From positions 1 to 25,371 of the forward strand of contig JBBDRL010000081.1 in assembly GCA_040905505.1 (NCBI GenBank): DNA of 25,371 bases. The letters run 5' to 3'. This stretch comes from WHSP01 sp040905505. GTDB lineage: Bacteria; Gemmatimonadota; Gemmatimonadetes; Longimicrobiales; Longimicrobiaceae. The position numbers were made by a program, and so were the translations under genes. The notes under the pieces were generated by a model. That model was not told the DNA's origin. It was given only the letters and a program-made list of their open reading frames with translations, and did no database searches. Of this stretch, positions 15,661 to 24,018 are shown piece after piece (the stretch's first letter is position 1; each line of letters starts with the position of its first letter).

Positions 15661-16765
15661 CGTCGTTCCCTACCATCCTCGCAACCAATCGCACCGGCAA
15701 CCCCTCCACCAGGGCCGGCTGCTCCAGGCTCAGGACCCGGACCGCCGAGGTCAGGTTCGAAACACGGACGACCTGAAGACGCGCGACCTCGACCTCCGGG
15801 CGCTCACCCCAATCCACCTGCGTTGCCGGGAGATAGGCCACGTACTCGTCACCCTCTACGACCCCTGAAGCGGCACCGAGGTTCACGAAGGCGACATCCT
15901 CGGTGCTCACCACCGGCTGGGGCTCGGCGAGCGCCAGGATCTCGCCATCGAGGCCGGTCGCGGGAACGGGGGACGCTCCGTAGCGCGCTTCGAACTCCGG
16001 CCGCGCCACCGCGATGTCGCCGGGCTCGACGCGGTCGTAGAATTCGTCCACCTCGACCGTCGCCACGCCCGCATCGACCGATAGGACCCGCGCGCTACCC
16101 GTCGGCTGGAAGATCCGGCCGTACGGCTCGACGAGCCGCCCGGGCCGCAGCAACTGCACGCGGTCACCCGCGGCGACGGCTTCCGTAACCACCATGTTGA
16201 CCCTGTCGTACGGCTGGATCTGAGGCGGCGACGCGCGATCCACGACGGTCGGGCTGATGACCTCCACCAGTCTGCCGATCGCATCGATATCCGCGTCGGG
16301 AACCAGTAACCCGGCGGCCAGATAGCGGCCGACCGGCACGACCGGAACCTCCGCCGGCGTCGTCTGCCGAACCGCGCTCCGCTGGCGTGCCGCCTCGCGC
16401 TCGCCAGCGAAGAAAACCGTGCGCCCCGCTATCGCCGTGCGGCCCGCACGCGCGACGTTCATGGTCCTCGCATCGGCAGCGGGCTCGCCCACGGCTGCGC
16501 CCGTGCCCGCGAGCCGACCCGCACCCGGAATCAGCAGACGTGCCTGCGGGTAGATCCAGTGGGGATCGGCGACCGTCCCCCGATTGATCGTGAAGATGTC
16601 CGGCCAGCGGTAGGGGTCGCTCAGGTACTGCCGGGCCAGATCCCACAGGGTGTCGCCCGGTCTGACCACATGCACCTGTGTACTGTCCGCCACGACCTCC
16701 TGAGCGGCGGCGGCAAGCGGCAGCGACAGTCCGGCGATCACGCCGACGAGCGCAAGGATTCTCAT
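15656..16765 (-). CDS. LysM-domain periplasmic protein
   Basis: This protein has about 369 residues. A signal peptide (MRILALVGVIAGLSLPLAAA, cleaved near residue 21) precedes a LysM domain (about 30-78) with HVVRPGDTLWDLARQYLSDP and WPDIFTINR, expected to bind peptidoglycan. The remaining ~290 residues are beta-rich with several small DGxV/GDxV strands and resemble no family I know. I chose the ATG at 16765, which has GAGGTG just upstream; the frame extends 22 codons further without signal-peptide character. It is the first gene of the minus-strand run, divergent from the kinase gene. Its stop codon lies inside repeat F. A wall-associated role is likely, but the details are unknown. Confidence 0.85.
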   Translation of the reverse strand: MRILALVGVIAGLSLPLAAAAQEVVADSTQVHVVRPGDTLWDLARQYLSDPYRWPDIFTINRGTVADPHWIYPQARLLIPGAGRLAGTGAAVGEPAADARTMNVARAGRTAIAGRTVFFAGEREAARQRSAVRQTTPAEVPVVPVGRYLAAGLLVPDADIDAIGRLVEVISPTVVDRASPPQIQPYDRVNMVVTEAVAAGDRVQLLRPGRLVEPYGRIFQPTGSARVLSVDAGVATVEVDEFYDRVEPGDIAVARPEFEARYGASPVPATGLDGEILALAEPQPVVSTEDVAFVNLGAASGVVEGDEYVAYLPATQVDWGERPEVEVARLQVVRVSNLTSAVRVLSLEQPALVEGLPVRLVARMVGNDG

Positions 16766-16775
16766 GCTAGCACCT

Positions 16776-16787
16776 CGGTACGTACCG
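16776..16787. promoter_or_regulatory. 12-base palindrome CGGTACGTACCG upstream of the LysM gene
   Basis: This is a perfect dyad just upstream of the Shine-Dalgarno of the LysM gene. It could be an operator or chance in G+C-rich DNA. There is no supporting second copy. Confidence 0.25.
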
Positions 16788-17021
16788 CATCCCGCAACGG
16801 CCCATTCATCCCGACCGTCGCGTCCATGCACGATCGTACGCAGTATGGGGGAAGAGTGACGATGCCGCTCACCGGATCAACCTGTGGGAATGGAACACTG
16901 ACATATACCATCCGCCGTCCGGAGGGTCAACCCTTTGCGGCCATCTCCGCGGGGGGACAGGGGCCGTTCTAAGCCGTGACCAGCGCGCACTTTGGACCGC
17001 CGAGGATTGGTTCACCTGCCA

Positions 17022-17348
17022 ATGATCGTCCTGCTCGTCCTGGCCGCCGTCCTCCTCCTCGCGGCTTCGGGCATCCACGCCTCGATCGCGCGTACTGTCC
17101 CTTGGCGGCGGCAGCAGATTGGCGTCGCACTGCGCTCGGCGGCCAGCCTGTGTGACTCCTCGCGAGAACGTTTCGCGCGCCGCATGGGAGCGCCACGGGA
17201 GGAGCAGGATCAGCAGGCACGCAGATTAGGGATGGGAGGTGTCGCGCGGAAGCGACAGGTGTTGCCAGTCGAATCGAATAACACCACGCCTCATCCACGC
17301 CCCAGCGCATCACTGCAACACCCGGCGCTACGACTTCTCGCGTGCTAG
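17022..17348 (+). CDS. Possible small membrane-anchored protein (weak)
   Basis: This open frame of 108 codons begins with a strong hydrophobic segment (MIVLLVLAAVLLLAASG) whose codons end mostly in G/C. An Arg/Gln-rich remainder with poorer codon use follows. No Shine-Dalgarno is visible and no family was recognised. It could be a real small membrane protein or an accidental frame; the second half in particular looks non-coding. Confidence 0.22.
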   Translation: MIVLLVLAAVLLLAASGIHASIARTVPWRRQQIGVALRSAASLCDSSRERFARRMGAPREEQDQQARRLGMGGVARKRQVLPVESNNTTPHPRPSASLQHPALRLLAC

Positions 17349-17561
17349 AGCGTCTCTTCGGCGAGTAAAAATCGACCGGGGCGGGTGCCGCTCATCCTAC
17401 CCGCTCGCCACGAGCTGTGAGGGGGTGCGACCGGCGGGCGCGAAGGGCTGCGTCAGGCATCCTACATGCGATCGCATATGCACCGGAACGTCCGTGGATT
17501 GCCGGATTGGGGCACGAGCAGCTCGGCCCCGATCGGATCGTACCTTTGGCGCACCCGTTCC

Positions 17562-19265
17562 ATGGACCTTTTGCCGACCCTGCTTCGCGTATCAGAAGCC
17601 GAGGATCCGACGGAGGCATTCGACCGCATGGTGAGCGATCTCGCCTCCGCCGGTATGCTCAAGGCCGCTGTCTATGTTCGGGGCAGCGATGGAACACCCC
17701 GGGACGTCTGGCCACCACAGGCGCAGTTCACGAACGACCTGCTCGATACCGCGCTTCACGTCCCGCGCCCGGAGGCCTTTCCACTCGGTTCCGAATTTCC
17801 GTTCGACGCCTCGCGCTTCCCCGAGTGCGAGATGGTCCTCCTCCCCCTTCATCGGAACGAGGGGTCGAGGGCGACATGCCTTCTGATCGGACCCGCCGGT
17901 GCTTTCAGTGCCGACCTGGACCCCTGGATTCGAATGAGCGAGACGCTCGAGTCAGTCGAGCGTCGCTGCGAACGTCTGCGGACGGCGGAGAAGAGCTGCG
18001 AGGAGCTGCGGCGACGGGTGGAGGAGAGCGAGGCGCTACACACACTCGGGCTTGCCGCAAACAGAACCCTCGCGATCGATGAGGTCCTCAACCTGGTCAC
18101 ACGCTTTACCCGGACTCTGCTCGGTGCCCAATACGTCACGGTGAGCACGAGCAGCGAGGGGCTTCCAGAGACAGTCGCATCGGTCGGCCTTCGGCAGATG
18201 ACGAGCCAGGAGGTCGATCACCAACTTGCCCGCTGCGTGGTCGAAGCCGAAAAGCCTCTCGTCATTGGAGGTGACGATGGAAGCCTCGACGTCGAGAGTT
18301 TCCCGTTCCACGAGCGCGAAGGGATGAAGGTCGGCATCGGACTGCCTCTGTCGCTCTTCGGCGAGACCTTCGGCGCACTGATCGTCGGCTATCGGAACGC
18401 GACCGAGGTCGGCTCACGCGACATCCGCCTGGCGCTCACGCTCGCGGGACACGCCGCGGTCGCGATCGCCAATGCGCGACTTCACGAAAGGGTCGAGCAG
18501 CGGTCGCAGGAGCTGGAGCAAGCCTACGATGAGCTGCATGCCGCCACGGCCGCGAAGGAGCGATTCTTCGCGTCGATCAACCATGAGATTCGTAATCCGC
18601 TCGGCGCAGTGCTCGGCTATCTGACTCTGCTGGAGGATTCGGTCACCGACGACCTACCGGAACAGGCGGCGGGATACCTCAAGAAGGCGATACAAGCGAC
18701 CAATACCTTACGGGTTCTGATCAACGACCTGCTGGACCTGTCGAAGATCGCAGCCGGAAAGATGAATCTGGACCTGCAGCTTTGCCTGATTGCGGACATC
18801 GTTCAGCAGGCACTGGATACGATGCAGCCGCTCGCCGACGAGAAAGGGGTCGCGCTTCGGGGCCCGACTGCGGACGATCTGCCGTCGATCACGACGGACG
18901 CTCAGCGAGTCCAGCAGATCCTCGTGAACCTGCTGTCCAATGCCGTGAAATTCTCGGAGGGAGGCGATGTAGAGCTCGAAGTACGGTCTGTCTCGCCGGA
19001 TGCAACGAGTAGCGATCCAGATGCGCCGCCCATGAGCGTCGAACTCCTCGTCCGTGACTCCGGCCGAGGTATTCCACAGGCTGACCTGGGGCGGATCTTC
19101 GAGGAGTTCGAACAGGTGCAGGGAACGGTTGGCGGGACGGGCCTCGGCCTCCCGATCTCACGCCGGTTTGCACGCCTTCTGGGCGGCGACCTCTGGGTGG
19201 AGAGCACCCTCGGCGAGGGATCGACTTTCGTGCTTCGACTCGTACCCCCCGCTAACCTGGAATAG
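17562..19265 (+). CDS. Orphan sensor histidine kinase with GAF domain(s)
   Basis: This protein has about 567 residues and no membrane segment, so it should be cytosolic. The N-terminal ~130 residues may be a degenerate GAF-like domain. A coiled coil (about 130-160) precedes a GAF domain (about 160-308), a second coiled coil, a HisKA domain with the phosphoacceptor His341 in FASINHEIRNPLG, and an HATPase_c domain with N-box NLLSNAVKF (about 456-464), G1 DSGRGIP (about 499), F-box IFEEFEQV and G2 GGTGLGL (about 524). All catalytic motifs are present. No response regulator is adjacent. The ATG at 17562 is preferred because sensor-like sequence starts there; the frame also opens at 17466, and neither has a clear Shine-Dalgarno. 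The signal is unknown. Confidence 0.9.
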   Translation: MDLLPTLLRVSEAEDPTEAFDRMVSDLASAGMLKAAVYVRGSDGTPRDVWPPQAQFTNDLLDTALHVPRPEAFPLGSEFPFDASRFPECEMVLLPLHRNEGSRATCLLIGPAGAFSADLDPWIRMSETLESVERRCERLRTAEKSCEELRRRVEESEALHTLGLAANRTLAIDEVLNLVTRFTRTLLGAQYVTVSTSSEGLPETVASVGLRQMTSQEVDHQLARCVVEAEKPLVIGGDDGSLDVESFPFHEREGMKVGIGLPLSLFGETFGALIVGYRNATEVGSRDIRLALTLAGHAAVAIANARLHERVEQRSQELEQAYDELHAATAAKERFFASINHEIRNPLGAVLGYLTLLEDSVTDDLPEQAAGYLKKAIQATNTLRVLINDLLDLSKIAAGKMNLDLQLCLIADIVQQALDTMQPLADEKGVALRGPTADDLPSITTDAQRVQQILVNLLSNAVKFSEGGDVELEVRSVSPDATSSDPDAPPMSVELLVRDSGRGIPQADLGRIFEEFEQVQGTVGGTGLGLPISRRFARLLGGDLWVESTLGEGSTFVLRLVPPANLE

Positions 19266-19326
19266 TGCATCGTCAGCGGCGAACCCTGCCAGATTCACCT
19301 GACCCGTCCTCTTTACCGACAACGCC

Positions 19327-19854
19327 ATGAGATGTACGTGTCGACGGCTCGTATTCGTGGTAGGCGGGATTGCAGCCGTGCTAGGCGCGTCCTGCAGCGT
19401 CCAGGAGGGACTTCTCCTGACGCCACGAACGCCCGCGCCTGAGGGGTGGAGTTGGCACCCGTGCCCCTCGAGTGACCTCCAGATCATACAGGTCGATACC
19501 ACGATCGGGCCGCAGGGAGGCACGGTCCGGCATCCGAGTGGACATTCGATTCTCGTGCCCGAGGGCGCCGTCAGTGAGGATCACGTCTTCGTACTCATCG
19601 TGCCACCATCGCCACACCTCGAAGTGATCGCGCAGGTCCGCCCGAGCGTCGAGTTTCCGGAACCTGTGATGCTGACCATGAGTGTCGCGGGTCGCTGTAC
19701 ATTTCCGGAGGACTCGCTCACCGCCCGGGTATTTCGCGTGAATCGGGACGGGGCGCACGACGACGTTGGTGGCGAGGTCACTCAGGACAGGACCGCGATC
19801 GCAGTCCCATTGAATCGACTGAGCAATTATGCGCTGGCCACCAACCGACAATGA
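19327..19854 (+). CDS. Small lipoprotein with ZU5-like beta domain
   Basis: This 175-residue protein has a signal peptide ending in a lipobox-like LGASC (Cys23). The mature part (about residues 58-172) reads as one beta-sandwich: IGPQGGTVRHPSGHSILVPE resembles the start of ZU5 domains (GG-T-x-hydrophobic-P-x-G-A), followed by VIAQVRPSVEFPEPVML and a closing LSNYALATN strand. It begins 61 bases after the kinase stop and is followed 21 bases later by the TPR gene, so the three may be one unit. The domain call is by eye. No function can be assigned beyond a probable envelope location. Confidence 0.65.
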   Translation: MRCTCRRLVFVVGGIAAVLGASCSVQEGLLLTPRTPAPEGWSWHPCPSSDLQIIQVDTTIGPQGGTVRHPSGHSILVPEGAVSEDHVFVLIVPPSPHLEVIAQVRPSVEFPEPVMLTMSVAGRCTFPEDSLTARVFRVNRDGAHDDVGGEVTQDRTAIAVPLNRLSNYALATNRQ

Positions 19855-19875
19855 TGGGAGTGAGTCACCGGCTCC

Positions 19876-20949
19876 ATGTCTGAAGTGTCCCTCCTCAGAG
19901 ACGCCGCCGCTGCCTGCGAGCGGGCGGGGGAGTGGCTGGAAGCGGACCGGATCTACGCCAAGGCCTATGAGTTGGCAGTCCAGGAACGCAACATTGCGGC
20001 GATGGTCGACGGGCTGCGCAGAATGGCGAATGTCCGCTTCCGTCATACCGAGGCGGAGGAGGCCGCCGAACTCGCGGAACTGAGTGCTGAAATCGCCTTG
20101 CGGAGCGGGCTCCGTGCGGCGGCCGCACGCGCCTGGAACGTGCTGGCGGTCATTCGCCACTCCTGCGGCGATCTGCGCGAAGCCGCAGCCCTGTACGAGA
20201 GCGCCTTGGAGCTGGCCCTCGAGGCCGACGATGCCTCCACCGCCGGTATCGTCTTCCAGAACCTCGGGGTCATTGCCAACATCCACGGGGACTACCGGGG
20301 GGCGAGGATTCTGTATCTCGAAACGATCGCTTCTTTCGTCCGATCCGGTAATCGAGAAGCGGCGATGACCGCGTACAACAATCTCGGTATGGTGTGCACC
20401 GACCTCGGGGAGTGGATGGAGGCAGAAGTGTACTTTGCCCGCGGAATCGAGATCGCCGAGCAACTCCCGGACATCACCATGCTGGCCAAGTTACACGGGA
20501 ATCGCGCCGAGCCCCTTATTCGAGTCGGCGATTTTGCGGCCGCACAGCGCTCTCTCAGTGTCGCGGCAGAATTCGCCGCAAGGACGGGGGATGTGCGCAC
20601 CGAGGCCGACGTGAACCGTTATCGCGGGATTATTGCGCGTCTTACAGGCGACTATGACGCTGCAGAGTCCTACCTTGCTCGAGCCCTCGAGATCTGTGCT
20701 GGAGATGATCTGGCTCTCGAGCGGGCAGAGGCGCTCGAGGAGGTGGCGCGGCTTCGCCTCGCGCAAAAGAGAATTGGCGCCGCCAGAATCCTGCTCCGTG
20801 AAGCGATGGAGATCTGTAAGAGGTTGGCGGCCGCTCGCGATGTCATCAGACTCGGCCAACTGTATGAAGCGGCTGCCCCCGCGGTCGAGAGCTCGGATGC
20901 TGCCTGTACAGGCCGTGCGGAGGAGGAAAGGCGGGCTTCGTCCCCCTGA
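19876..20949 (+). CDS. TPR-repeat protein
   Basis: This 357-residue, all-helical protein has about seven to eight tetratricopeptide repeats covering residues 1-330, seen as recurring A-x-x-Y/W-x-x-A-L-E-L patterns (CGDLREAAALYESALELALE, LGEWMEAEVYFARGIEIAEQ, TGDYDAAESYLARALEIC). There is no signal peptide, so it is probably cytosolic. TPR arrays of this kind bind partner proteins, as in signalling scaffolds. Next to an orphan kinase it could be a partner module (inference only). The ATG at 19876 follows a weak GGGAG element about 15 bases upstream. Confidence 0.75.
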   Translation: MSEVSLLRDAAAACERAGEWLEADRIYAKAYELAVQERNIAAMVDGLRRMANVRFRHTEAEEAAELAELSAEIALRSGLRAAAARAWNVLAVIRHSCGDLREAAALYESALELALEADDASTAGIVFQNLGVIANIHGDYRGARILYLETIASFVRSGNREAAMTAYNNLGMVCTDLGEWMEAEVYFARGIEIAEQLPDITMLAKLHGNRAEPLIRVGDFAAAQRSLSVAAEFAARTGDVRTEADVNRYRGIIARLTGDYDAAESYLARALEICAGDDLALERAEALEEVARLRLAQKRIGAARILLREAMEICKRLAAARDVIRLGQLYEAAAPAVESSDAACTGRAEEERRASSP

Positions 20950-20963
20950 AGCCGCGGCCCGCC
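20930..20963 (+). terminator. Possible hairpin spanning the TPR gene stop
   Basis: GGCGGGC (20930-20936) can pair with GCCCGCC (20957-20963), with an inner TTC/GAA; the alternative GGCTTC/GAAGCC is also possible. The stop codon lies in the structure and no T tract follows. It is weak support for transcript end. Confidence 0.3.
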
Positions 20964-21215
20964 CGCACGGCGTCACCCCTCATCTACTCGCTCCTGAAAA
21001 CCGGGGGCTCTTGCCGGGGACGCCAGCCGGCGAACGAGCGAGTATAGAGAGTCGAGACCTGGAAGCTTACGCTAGCAGCGACACACGGTAGCGGAGCGTT
21101 CACCGCCACACCATATCGCCTCTGGCGACTGGAATCTCTGGAGAGGATCGGCCACGGCGCCAGAGCGTCAGGACGGTTCCGGTGGATCTGGATGAGACCA
21201 GACCCACCCACCACG

Positions 21216-21232
21216 TGTCGCTTTGTGCGACA
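21216..21232. terminator. Small hairpin downstream of the Abi-like gene
   Basis: TGTCGC and GCGACA form a perfect 6-bp stem around TTTGT. It begins 10 bases beyond the Abi-like stop codon. There is no T tract on either strand. It could be the transcript end of the Abi unit or lie near the left border of the island. The rest of 20950-21242 holds nothing I can identify. Confidence 0.3.
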
Positions 21233-21242
21233 TAATCAGATA

Positions 21243-22031
21243 CTAGGGCACTTCGCCTGACTTTACCACGAGGATCTTCCCGGCTACGCTCCGGAGTCCT
21301 CCTGGCCGAAAATCCTGAGCGCTCTCGAACGCCACGCCTCGGGGCCCGCATCGACGATACCCTGTATCGGTGGACATCCCCAAAACCGCGAGAGCGATAT
21401 GCTGGTTCATCCAGCGGAGTTTCTCGATAAGCGTGGCCTCGAACTCCACGACCTTGTGGTCCCAGATCGGATCGTGATGAGCGATCCGGTTCCTGAAGTC
21501 GCGGATGGCCCGCATGTGGTGGAAAACTTCCGAGCGTGATTTGTTGTCGACGAAGGGAAAAAGGTACTCTGTTAGCCCAGGCCAGAGTTGGGGACCGTCC
21601 TTGCGGCCTTGCTCATAGGGAGACTTGCACAAGCCTGTCCAGAATCCGAAGCCCAACTTCGCGATCAGGCGGTCAGTAGTCATGCATTGGGGGTAGTCGC
21701 GTCGGCGGCGCAGGTCCTCCTTCGCTTCTTCAACCCGAGCCTCTTCGGTCGGGAGAAGCATTGTGGGCGTCGCATCGAGCCAACAGGGGACTTCGTCATG
21801 CTTGAAGCTGATCCCTTTCTTGGACATCACCTTGACCGAGGACTCATACATCGCGTTACGAAAGGTGATTTCCACCGCGTGCAGGGCGGGGGTTAACGCG
21901 AAGCACAGCGCCCCATTCCAGAGGTAGCGGGCGATCGCATCGTATTCGTCCTGATCTCCTGGTGCGGTGTATGCTCGGATCCGGGTCTCGGAGAGCGCAC
22001 GCCGGATTCCCCCGAGGGTTGGGTGTTGCAT
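21243..22031 (-). CDS. Abi-family (Abi_2/AbiF-like) HEPN-domain protein
   Basis: This protein has about 262 residues from the ATG at 22031. Conserved landmarks of Abi-like proteins are present: an N-terminal ALSETRIRAY motif, YLWNGAL, LHAVEITFRNAMY, then IAKLGFGFWTGL, and near the end RDFRNRIAHHDPI. The last contains an R-x4-H HEPN motif (Arg180...His185) typical of metal-independent RNases. Such proteins act in abortive infection or toxin-antitoxin systems, and AbiF-type members are paired with a structured RNA. The frame stays open to 22259, but those upstream codons run through a strong RNA hairpin and give low-complexity sequence, so I reject that extension. No clear Shine-Dalgarno is seen. 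It is probably cargo of the adjacent recombinase cassette. RNase activity is inferred from the motif. Confidence 0.8.
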   Translation of the reverse strand: MQHPTLGGIRRALSETRIRAYTAPGDQDEYDAIARYLWNGALCFALTPALHAVEITFRNAMYESSVKVMSKKGISFKHDEVPCWLDATPTMLLPTEEARVEEAKEDLRRRRDYPQCMTTDRLIAKLGFGFWTGLCKSPYEQGRKDGPQLWPGLTEYLFPFVDNKSRSEVFHHMRAIRDFRNRIAHHDPIWDHKVVEFEATLIEKLRWMNQHIALAVLGMSTDTGYRRCGPRGVAFESAQDFRPGGLRSVAGKILVVKSGEVP

Positions 22032-22066
22032 TTGGAAGGGGATGTCGATATTATCGGAGTGTAATT

Positions 22067-22158
22067 CCTCGGGTCGTCCTATGCTGCGTAAGCCTTCGGG
22101 TGCAGTAAGACGCCGAGGTTCGGAACCCCCAGCGACGCAAGCCGTTGCTGGGGGTTCC
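22067..22158 (-). ncRNA. Structured RNA leader upstream of the Abi-like gene (candidate AbiF-type ncRNA)
   Basis: Two consecutive stable stems lie immediately upstream of the Abi start. Stem 1 pairs 22122-22137 with 22143-22158: 16 bp including one G-U, with a 5-base loop. Stem 2 pairs CCTCGG+CGTC (22067-22072, 22075-22078) with GACG+CCGAGG (22109-22118): 10 bp with a 2-base bulge, closing over an inner CTGC/GCAG hairpin (22084-22087/22102-22105). The two stems are three bases apart. A structured 'abiF' RNA motif upstream of Abi genes is known from comparative studies. I have not matched a consensus, so identity with that motif is inference from position and structure. Confidence 0.55.
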
Positions 22159-22190
22159 TCGTTAAGGTCCGGAAACCTACGATCGGATCG

Positions 22191-22210
22191 CCGGAAGTGC
22201 CACCTTCCGG
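22191..22210. other. Additional hairpin upstream of the candidate ncRNA
   Basis: CCGGAAG and CTTCCGG form a perfect 7-bp stem with a 6-base loop, about 33 bases from stem 1 of the candidate RNA. It may be a further domain of the RNA, or the end of the integrase-cassette transcript. The interval 22211-22342 holds nothing else recognisable. Confidence 0.4.
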
Positions 22211-22342
22211 ATCCATGCCGTCGGGGTGCAGGCGCCTGAACCATCTTCGCCATCATCATCAGCGGCCTGACGTCCCATCGCCGTGGGCTATACGAGCGCC
22301 GCGATCATCCGCATCGCGATGACGATGAAGTAGGAGACCGGA

Positions 22343-22765
22343 TCATCTTCTCCTTGGATGCGTGCGAGGCGCCGACCGCTCAGTCGGCGGCATCGGACGC
22401 CACAGCTTCGTGGTATCCCACCCTTCGACTCGCGCGTTGTACTCGGCCAGCTGAATGCGTCCAAGAAGCTCCCGGTTCCGGAGCTCCGCCTGCTGTAGCT
22501 TCTCTTCCAGGCTCCGGAGCTGATCCGCGTACTGGCGGCGCTCCGCCGCCTTCGGTGAGACGTTGCGCTCACCCGCTTGCCGGGCCGCCTCTTCTTTGAC
22601 CTCTTCGTTGAGGCCGTGCCGGATCAGGACGGTTCGGTCGACCCCGAGGTGTTTGGCCACCGATGTGACCGTCAGGGGATACGCTTCGGGATTCTCCTCG
22701 GCCAGGGCGAAGAAGCTCTTCATCTCTTCGCGCAGATCAGCTGGCTGAGCGGGCTTGCCCTTCAT
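22343..22765 (-). CDS. Small HTH/coiled-coil protein of the recombinase trio (TnpC/GmtX-like)
   Basis: This protein has about 140 residues. A short N-terminal helix (DLREEMKSFFALAEENPEAY) is followed by a winged or simple helix-turn-helix (about residues 31-50, LTVTSVAKHLGVDRTVLIRH) and then a long coiled coil (about 55-112, RQYADQLRSLEEKLQQAELR). This is the layout of the third, small protein in three-gene tyrosine-recombinase cassettes (TnpC of Tn554-type elements; GmtX in Gamma-Mobile-Trio elements). Its ATG overlaps the intact terminal stop codon of the broken integrase (ATGA), so the cassette was one translational unit. The longer frame to 22924 covers the end of that integrase in another frame and is rejected. 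The family call is by architecture. Confidence 0.6.
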   Translation of the reverse strand: MKGKPAQPADLREEMKSFFALAEENPEAYPLTVTSVAKHLGVDRTVLIRHGLNEEVKEEAARQAGERNVSPKAAERRQYADQLRSLEEKLQQAELRNRELLGRIQLAEYNARVEGWDTTKLWRPMPPTERSAPRTHPRRR

Positions 22766-24018
22766 GAGATCGCGACGAGTTCGCCCGGCCCGATGGTTTC
22801 GCTTCCGTCGAAAGACTGGAACAGCGATGCGCGGCCCGCGAAAGGCTGGCGCATCCCCGCGTTCTGCTTCTTGCCCAGGATCTCGTCGATGTTCCGGAGC
22901 GTGTTCTCTTGATCCGCGACCCACTCGTGGGCGAGATCATCCTGCTCAAGTGCGGCCTGGGACTTCGCCTGATCGAGCGCCTGCTGGGTTCGTCCTCGGA
23001 GTTGGACGAGTTGGACCCGGGTCCTTCTGGTCTTTCGAGTCGTACACGTAATCTGAACAGCCGCGTAGGCAGTTCAGAGCGTGCGGACACGGAGAGATCG
23101 TGAAGTCGTGGATGCACAGACCCAGCGGAGTGACGTGGACGGCCTGGAGCTGATCCTCGAGCCAGATATCGCGTACGTCCTCGTGAAGGGCGAAGTAGAC
23201 CTTGGCGAAGTCGCCCTTCAGCCGGCTGGCGGAGAGCGCCGTCTTCAGCTCGGACAGCTTCTGTTCTCGAGTCAGGTGCTTGTAAAAAGACAAGTCGCCA
23301 GCCTGCTCGCGGCCCTGCCACCGAGCGATGACGTCATCCGGTGCCCCTGCTTCCACAGCCTTCGTTGTCACCCAGTGTCGAAACTGGTGGGAGTTGCATC
23401 CCGCTCGTCCGGCGACAGAGGACCCTTCAGGGGATCACGAGCCCGTACGGAGTCGCCTTTGGAATTACCGGGTGAACGAATGGACCGAAGCGCCAGGTCC
23501 AGGGAGGCACTGAAGCCCGGAAGTCCCACACGGGTGCACCAGCGGTAGATCGTTCGTATCCGGCTGAAGTCATTCCCCTGATTCGGAGTTGTGAGGCAGT
23601 GAGCGAGGAAAGCGCGCATCGCACTCTCAGAGAGTGCCTCGAACTGGAACGCTTGCCCTTTATCGCAAGGAAGCGCTTCTGGATTGTCCGCGAAGTAGCG
23701 GATCATGTATCTGACGGCCTTACGGTCGTTCTCAAGCGTCGAGGCGGCTTTTGAAGCGAGGTGTGCCGCGAGGTACAGCTTCAGGATGTGGATCGCCCGT
23801 TCGGACGCCCGGAGGAGTACCCGCCCCTCCTCCCACCGAAGGGCGTTGAAGTTGACCTGCATGATCGCTCCACCATCCGGAGAGGTCGGTACGTACCAAA
23901 CCTCATCACGCAGATCGACTTTGAGGCCGTGGCGCGTTGTGCCCCAATCCGGCAGGGGTGGAAGGATGATTTCGGCGTTCTGCGAAGGGAGCACACCTGC
24001 CTGCACTTGTGCGCTCAT
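22762..24018 (-). pseudogene. Broken large site-specific integrase (TnpB/GmtZ-like) with internal deletion and frameshifts
   Basis: The gene starts at the ATG at 24018, overlapping the upstream recombinase stop by four bases. It reads about 206 sensible residues (integrase N-terminal and core-binding part, ending GNSKGDSVRARDPLKGPLSPDE) and then a premature stop at 23368. In another frame from 23389 it continues HQFRHWVTTKAVEAGAPDDV, the HxxRH catalytic block, followed by HVTPLGLCIHDFTISPC and CLRGC. Near 23001-23025 the frame changes again, and QLVQLRGRTQQALD to GPGELVAIS ends at TGA 22762-22764. Relatives usually have about 250 more residues between PLSPDE and HQFRHW, with the catalytic Arg and Lys, so an internal deletion near 23390-23410 is inferred. 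Two frame changes plus a deletion make a sequencing error unlikely. Confidence 0.75.

Larger units (their letters stand above)
16766..17561. other. Divergent intergenic region between LysM and kinase genes
   Basis: This ~800-base region separates divergent transcription units and should hold both promoters, but I see no convincing -35/-10 pair. It contains a 12-base perfect palindrome, a weak small ORF (both listed separately) and a small hairpin TGTCGC-N6-GCGACA near 17239-17256. No tRNA was recognised. Confidence 0.5.

Noticed and set aside
17221..17300. tRNA-like stretch with a GAATCGAATAACACC end
   Set aside because: No acceptor, D-arm and anticodon stems could be folded together.
16969..17313. 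Minus-strand small frame in the LysM-kinase intergenic region
   Set aside because: No signal, motif or ribosome site; composition typical of non-coding high-G+C DNA.
22032..22259. 76-residue N-terminal extension of the Abi-like protein
   Set aside because: The codons run through the strong hairpins and yield low-complexity sequence; family similarity starts at the ATG at 22031.
22737..23321. Minus-strand 194-codon frame overlapping the broken integrase
   Set aside because: It is an Arg/Ser-rich shadow; the integrase remnants in the other frames carry recognisable motifs.
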